From the NCBI RefSeq assembly GCF_008831285.2, contig NC_045147.1, positions 15,912,854 to 15,976,853 on the forward strand: a DNA stretch of 64,000 bases. The letters run 5' to 3'. Positions 61,833 to 64,000 of this stretch are shown in pieces; position 1 is the first letter of the stretch, and each line of letters starts with the position of its first letter. Source of the stretch: Nymphaea colorata. Lineage: Eukaryota > Streptophyta > Magnoliopsida > Nymphaeales > Nymphaeaceae. The position numbers were made by a program, and so were the translations under genes. Under the pieces are notes generated by a model. The model searched no databases, was not told where the DNA came from, and was given only the letters and a program-made list of their open reading frames with translations.

Positions 61833-63930
61833 TGTGTACTTGGGTGCATGTGTAACTCGTTTATAATAGAAACTGTGGCCTAAACTGAACCAGTTTTCTA
61901 ACATGAATGACCAATACTGCCAAGGGTCGAATTAAAGAACTACGTGTGAAAAAAAAAAAATCTAATATATCATATGCCTTTATCATAAAGTTAAAGTTGG
62001 TGCAAATCCAAGATTAGAATTAGGGATGAAAACCGATCCCTCGTTGGTAGTGAATGGTTATGATCATTAAGAAGGGAAACGGTTTTTAAAAGCAGAAAAA
62101 TGAATGTTGCTCCTCCTACTGTGAGAAGGGATTAATAGGGTCAGCCACCTAGCCAACCTTCATAATTAATAATAAAACCGTCACTGAATGGAATTGAACA
62201 GTTCAGAAACAAACCGGCAAACGAATAACAAAGCTGACGCTTTGTCACAAATAACTTTCATGATTGCTTAAAAATGAAGAAGCTTTCTAAAACAGAAGTT
62301 CAATATAATTCTTTAATCTTTCTAACTTGCAAGTATTGCAAAGAAAAGTAAATCTTCACTGCCGATCAACCATTTGTGGTCATGACCATTATCACAAAAA
62401 CTTTCATTTAATTTTCATTACTGAAAGGATGAGGGCTGTCCGAACAAAAGGTTCAAGGGTTATGTTATTTATCTGAACAACAATATGATAATTGTATAAG
62501 TGATAGCTGTGTATATAGTGATCAACTTTTCGTTGTTACCTAAAAGCCAATGAACCATGGATAAATTGAAAGTTTAAAACAGAGTTAGGATCAATGAAAT
62601 GAAGGACGTTTATGAGAAAAGTAACTGGCATATGAAATAATTATATATCAAGAGTATTGGGGTTACCCAATCTCTTGAATAGTGAAGACGTTGCAACCAT
62701 CTGCTATATGTACACTGCCTATTAATGTTTTTTGTAGGTTTGCTTCTCATGCTCTACAAATGCTACCATTCGTGCCGTGTACTCCATATGTTGGCGTCAG
62801 TAATGGGCATACTTATAAATAGATAGAGGAAGTTGATCATATAGAAGCCACGCTATCGCCACCCAAGAATCTTAAATTCGAACAAGTGAAATGTTGTTTT
62901 TGTTTCATCGATTAATTTGAATTGGATATCCAACTGAACCATTTCGAAAAAAATCGAATATATAAAAAAATTTAAGATTTGATTCGGAAATTGGAACCGT
63001 TTCAGGTTTAAGTAATGACATTTGATCGGATTTAGATTTAGAGTAGACTTAATTTTAATGTTCGATATCCAATGCTCTTGTATTTTGAAAAGCTGTTGGA
63101 TTCAATTTAAAAATCAGATTTGGATTCATTATGAAAGTACAAATCGAATTTCGATTACGAACTCAGATTTCAAATTCAAATATGACTTTTTTTTGTTCCT
63201 GTTTGAATCAAAATTGAAATCCAAATATCTTAAAAGGAGAATGTGGTTAAGAGTATATCTGATTCAAATCACTTCCATTGACACCCCTATCTACTATAAT
63301 ATCTCAGCTTCTAAAAAAAAAAAAAAGGAGAACAAGAAACTTGGAGAGAAGGATAATGAAAAAGATACATATGTTACGATCATCCATATGTATATAGTTA
63401 ATTTTTGATTCGACTTCAACCGCCCCACCTGAATTTATAAATATAAGGATGACCCAAAAAGTAGTTGGTTCTAACAAGAAGTATCCCACCCCACCGTGTG
63501 TGCCTAACGATGCAGAGTCAAAATGTAATGGTGCTGATCATATCACTCAAACCAGATCGACTGGTCATCAGCAAGTACGCATTCAATATCCCTAGAAACC
63601 TGACACTAAACATTGGTGTGGTGGGCTCAGACGAGTAGACGATGATGATGGTGCTGTTGACATCATGCGAGGTTGATGAATGTGGGACACGATGTCTGCT
63701 CGTTGTTAATGCTAATAATAATGGAGGTTTAATTTCCACACACCCTAGGAAACGAACAACTTCGCCTACCTATGGTTGGTGTTCCAGCGAGTGCAAGATC
63801 TTGACGCCGCTTGCCTCCAACCAGCAATCGAATCCCAACTTTGTCGCTCCAGTTGACTGCTGTAGCGATCAGCCGAAAAACCTAGAGAGAGAAGGAGGGA
63901 GACGGGCGAAGTGAAGCCGCCAGCTCTTCA

Positions 63931-64000
63931 ATGGCGGACGGACGGCCACTTGGAAGGTGGAGGCGGCGGAATCCGGGTGGGGGGACTGCAAACCGCCAAT
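63931..64000 (+). CDS. possible 5' end of an unidentified gene, cut by the window edge
   Basis: ATGGCGGACGGACGG at 63931 opens a frame to the end of the window (MADGRPLGRWRRRNPGGG...). The DNA turns GC-rich here after long AT-rich stretches, and a GA-rich leader (63885-63912) precedes it, as seen at other gene starts. Twenty-three residues are too few to name. The minus strand is also open here, so direction is not settled. Confidence 0.25.
   Translation, partial: MADGRPLGRWRRRNPGGGTANRQ

Overview
The window is nuclear DNA from a flowering plant. The evidence is four spliced genes with plant-type protein families (LHT amino-acid transporter, ACD11-type lipid transfer protein, single-B-box CONSTANS-like protein, plant PI4K alpha), GT..AG introns, AT-rich non-coding DNA with many (GA)n and (TA)n microsatellites, and many short non-autonomous transposons. 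The species cannot be fixed from sequence alone. The first exons of the B-box and PI4K genes and the whole transporter gene are GC-rich.

Layout: 1-2088 (+) is the 3' part of an LHT-type amino-acid transporter, cut by the window start. 5663-8499 (+) is a complete four-exon ACD11-type glycolipid transfer protein gene. 11452-13309 (-) is a complete two-exon B-box/CCT (COL16-type) gene. 13.3-23.2 kb is gene-poor and holds microsatellites, a SINE-like unit, a MULE-type MITE and a dispersed repeat family. 23247-51715 (-) is one very long gene, phosphatidylinositol 4-kinase alpha. I could reconstruct it in full: 26 coding exons, reading frame continuous across all 25 introns, 2017 codons, against about 2028 residues in Arabidopsis as I recall it. 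51.7-63.9 kb shows no convincing gene; a possible new reading frame opens at 63931 and runs off the window.

The genes are independent plant loci, with no operon or cluster logic. ACD11 and PI4K alpha both touch membrane lipids, but nothing here shows that their adjacency is functional.

The most interesting structure lies in the large introns of the PI4K gene (intron 9, 6.7 kb; intron 14, 3.75 kb; intron 3, 3.4 kb). They carry at least seven non-autonomous, hAT-like DNA transposons. Six have 8-bp target-site duplications that I could read directly. They fall into three families, each with its own short GC-rich subterminal motif (CCTAGGCG, GGTACGGG, CGTATCGTACGATACG). In intron 9 they are stacked three deep, and one copy has inserted into the terminal repeat of its own family. 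Two copies of one family share a perfect 14-bp hairpin that differs by a paired, structure-preserving indel.
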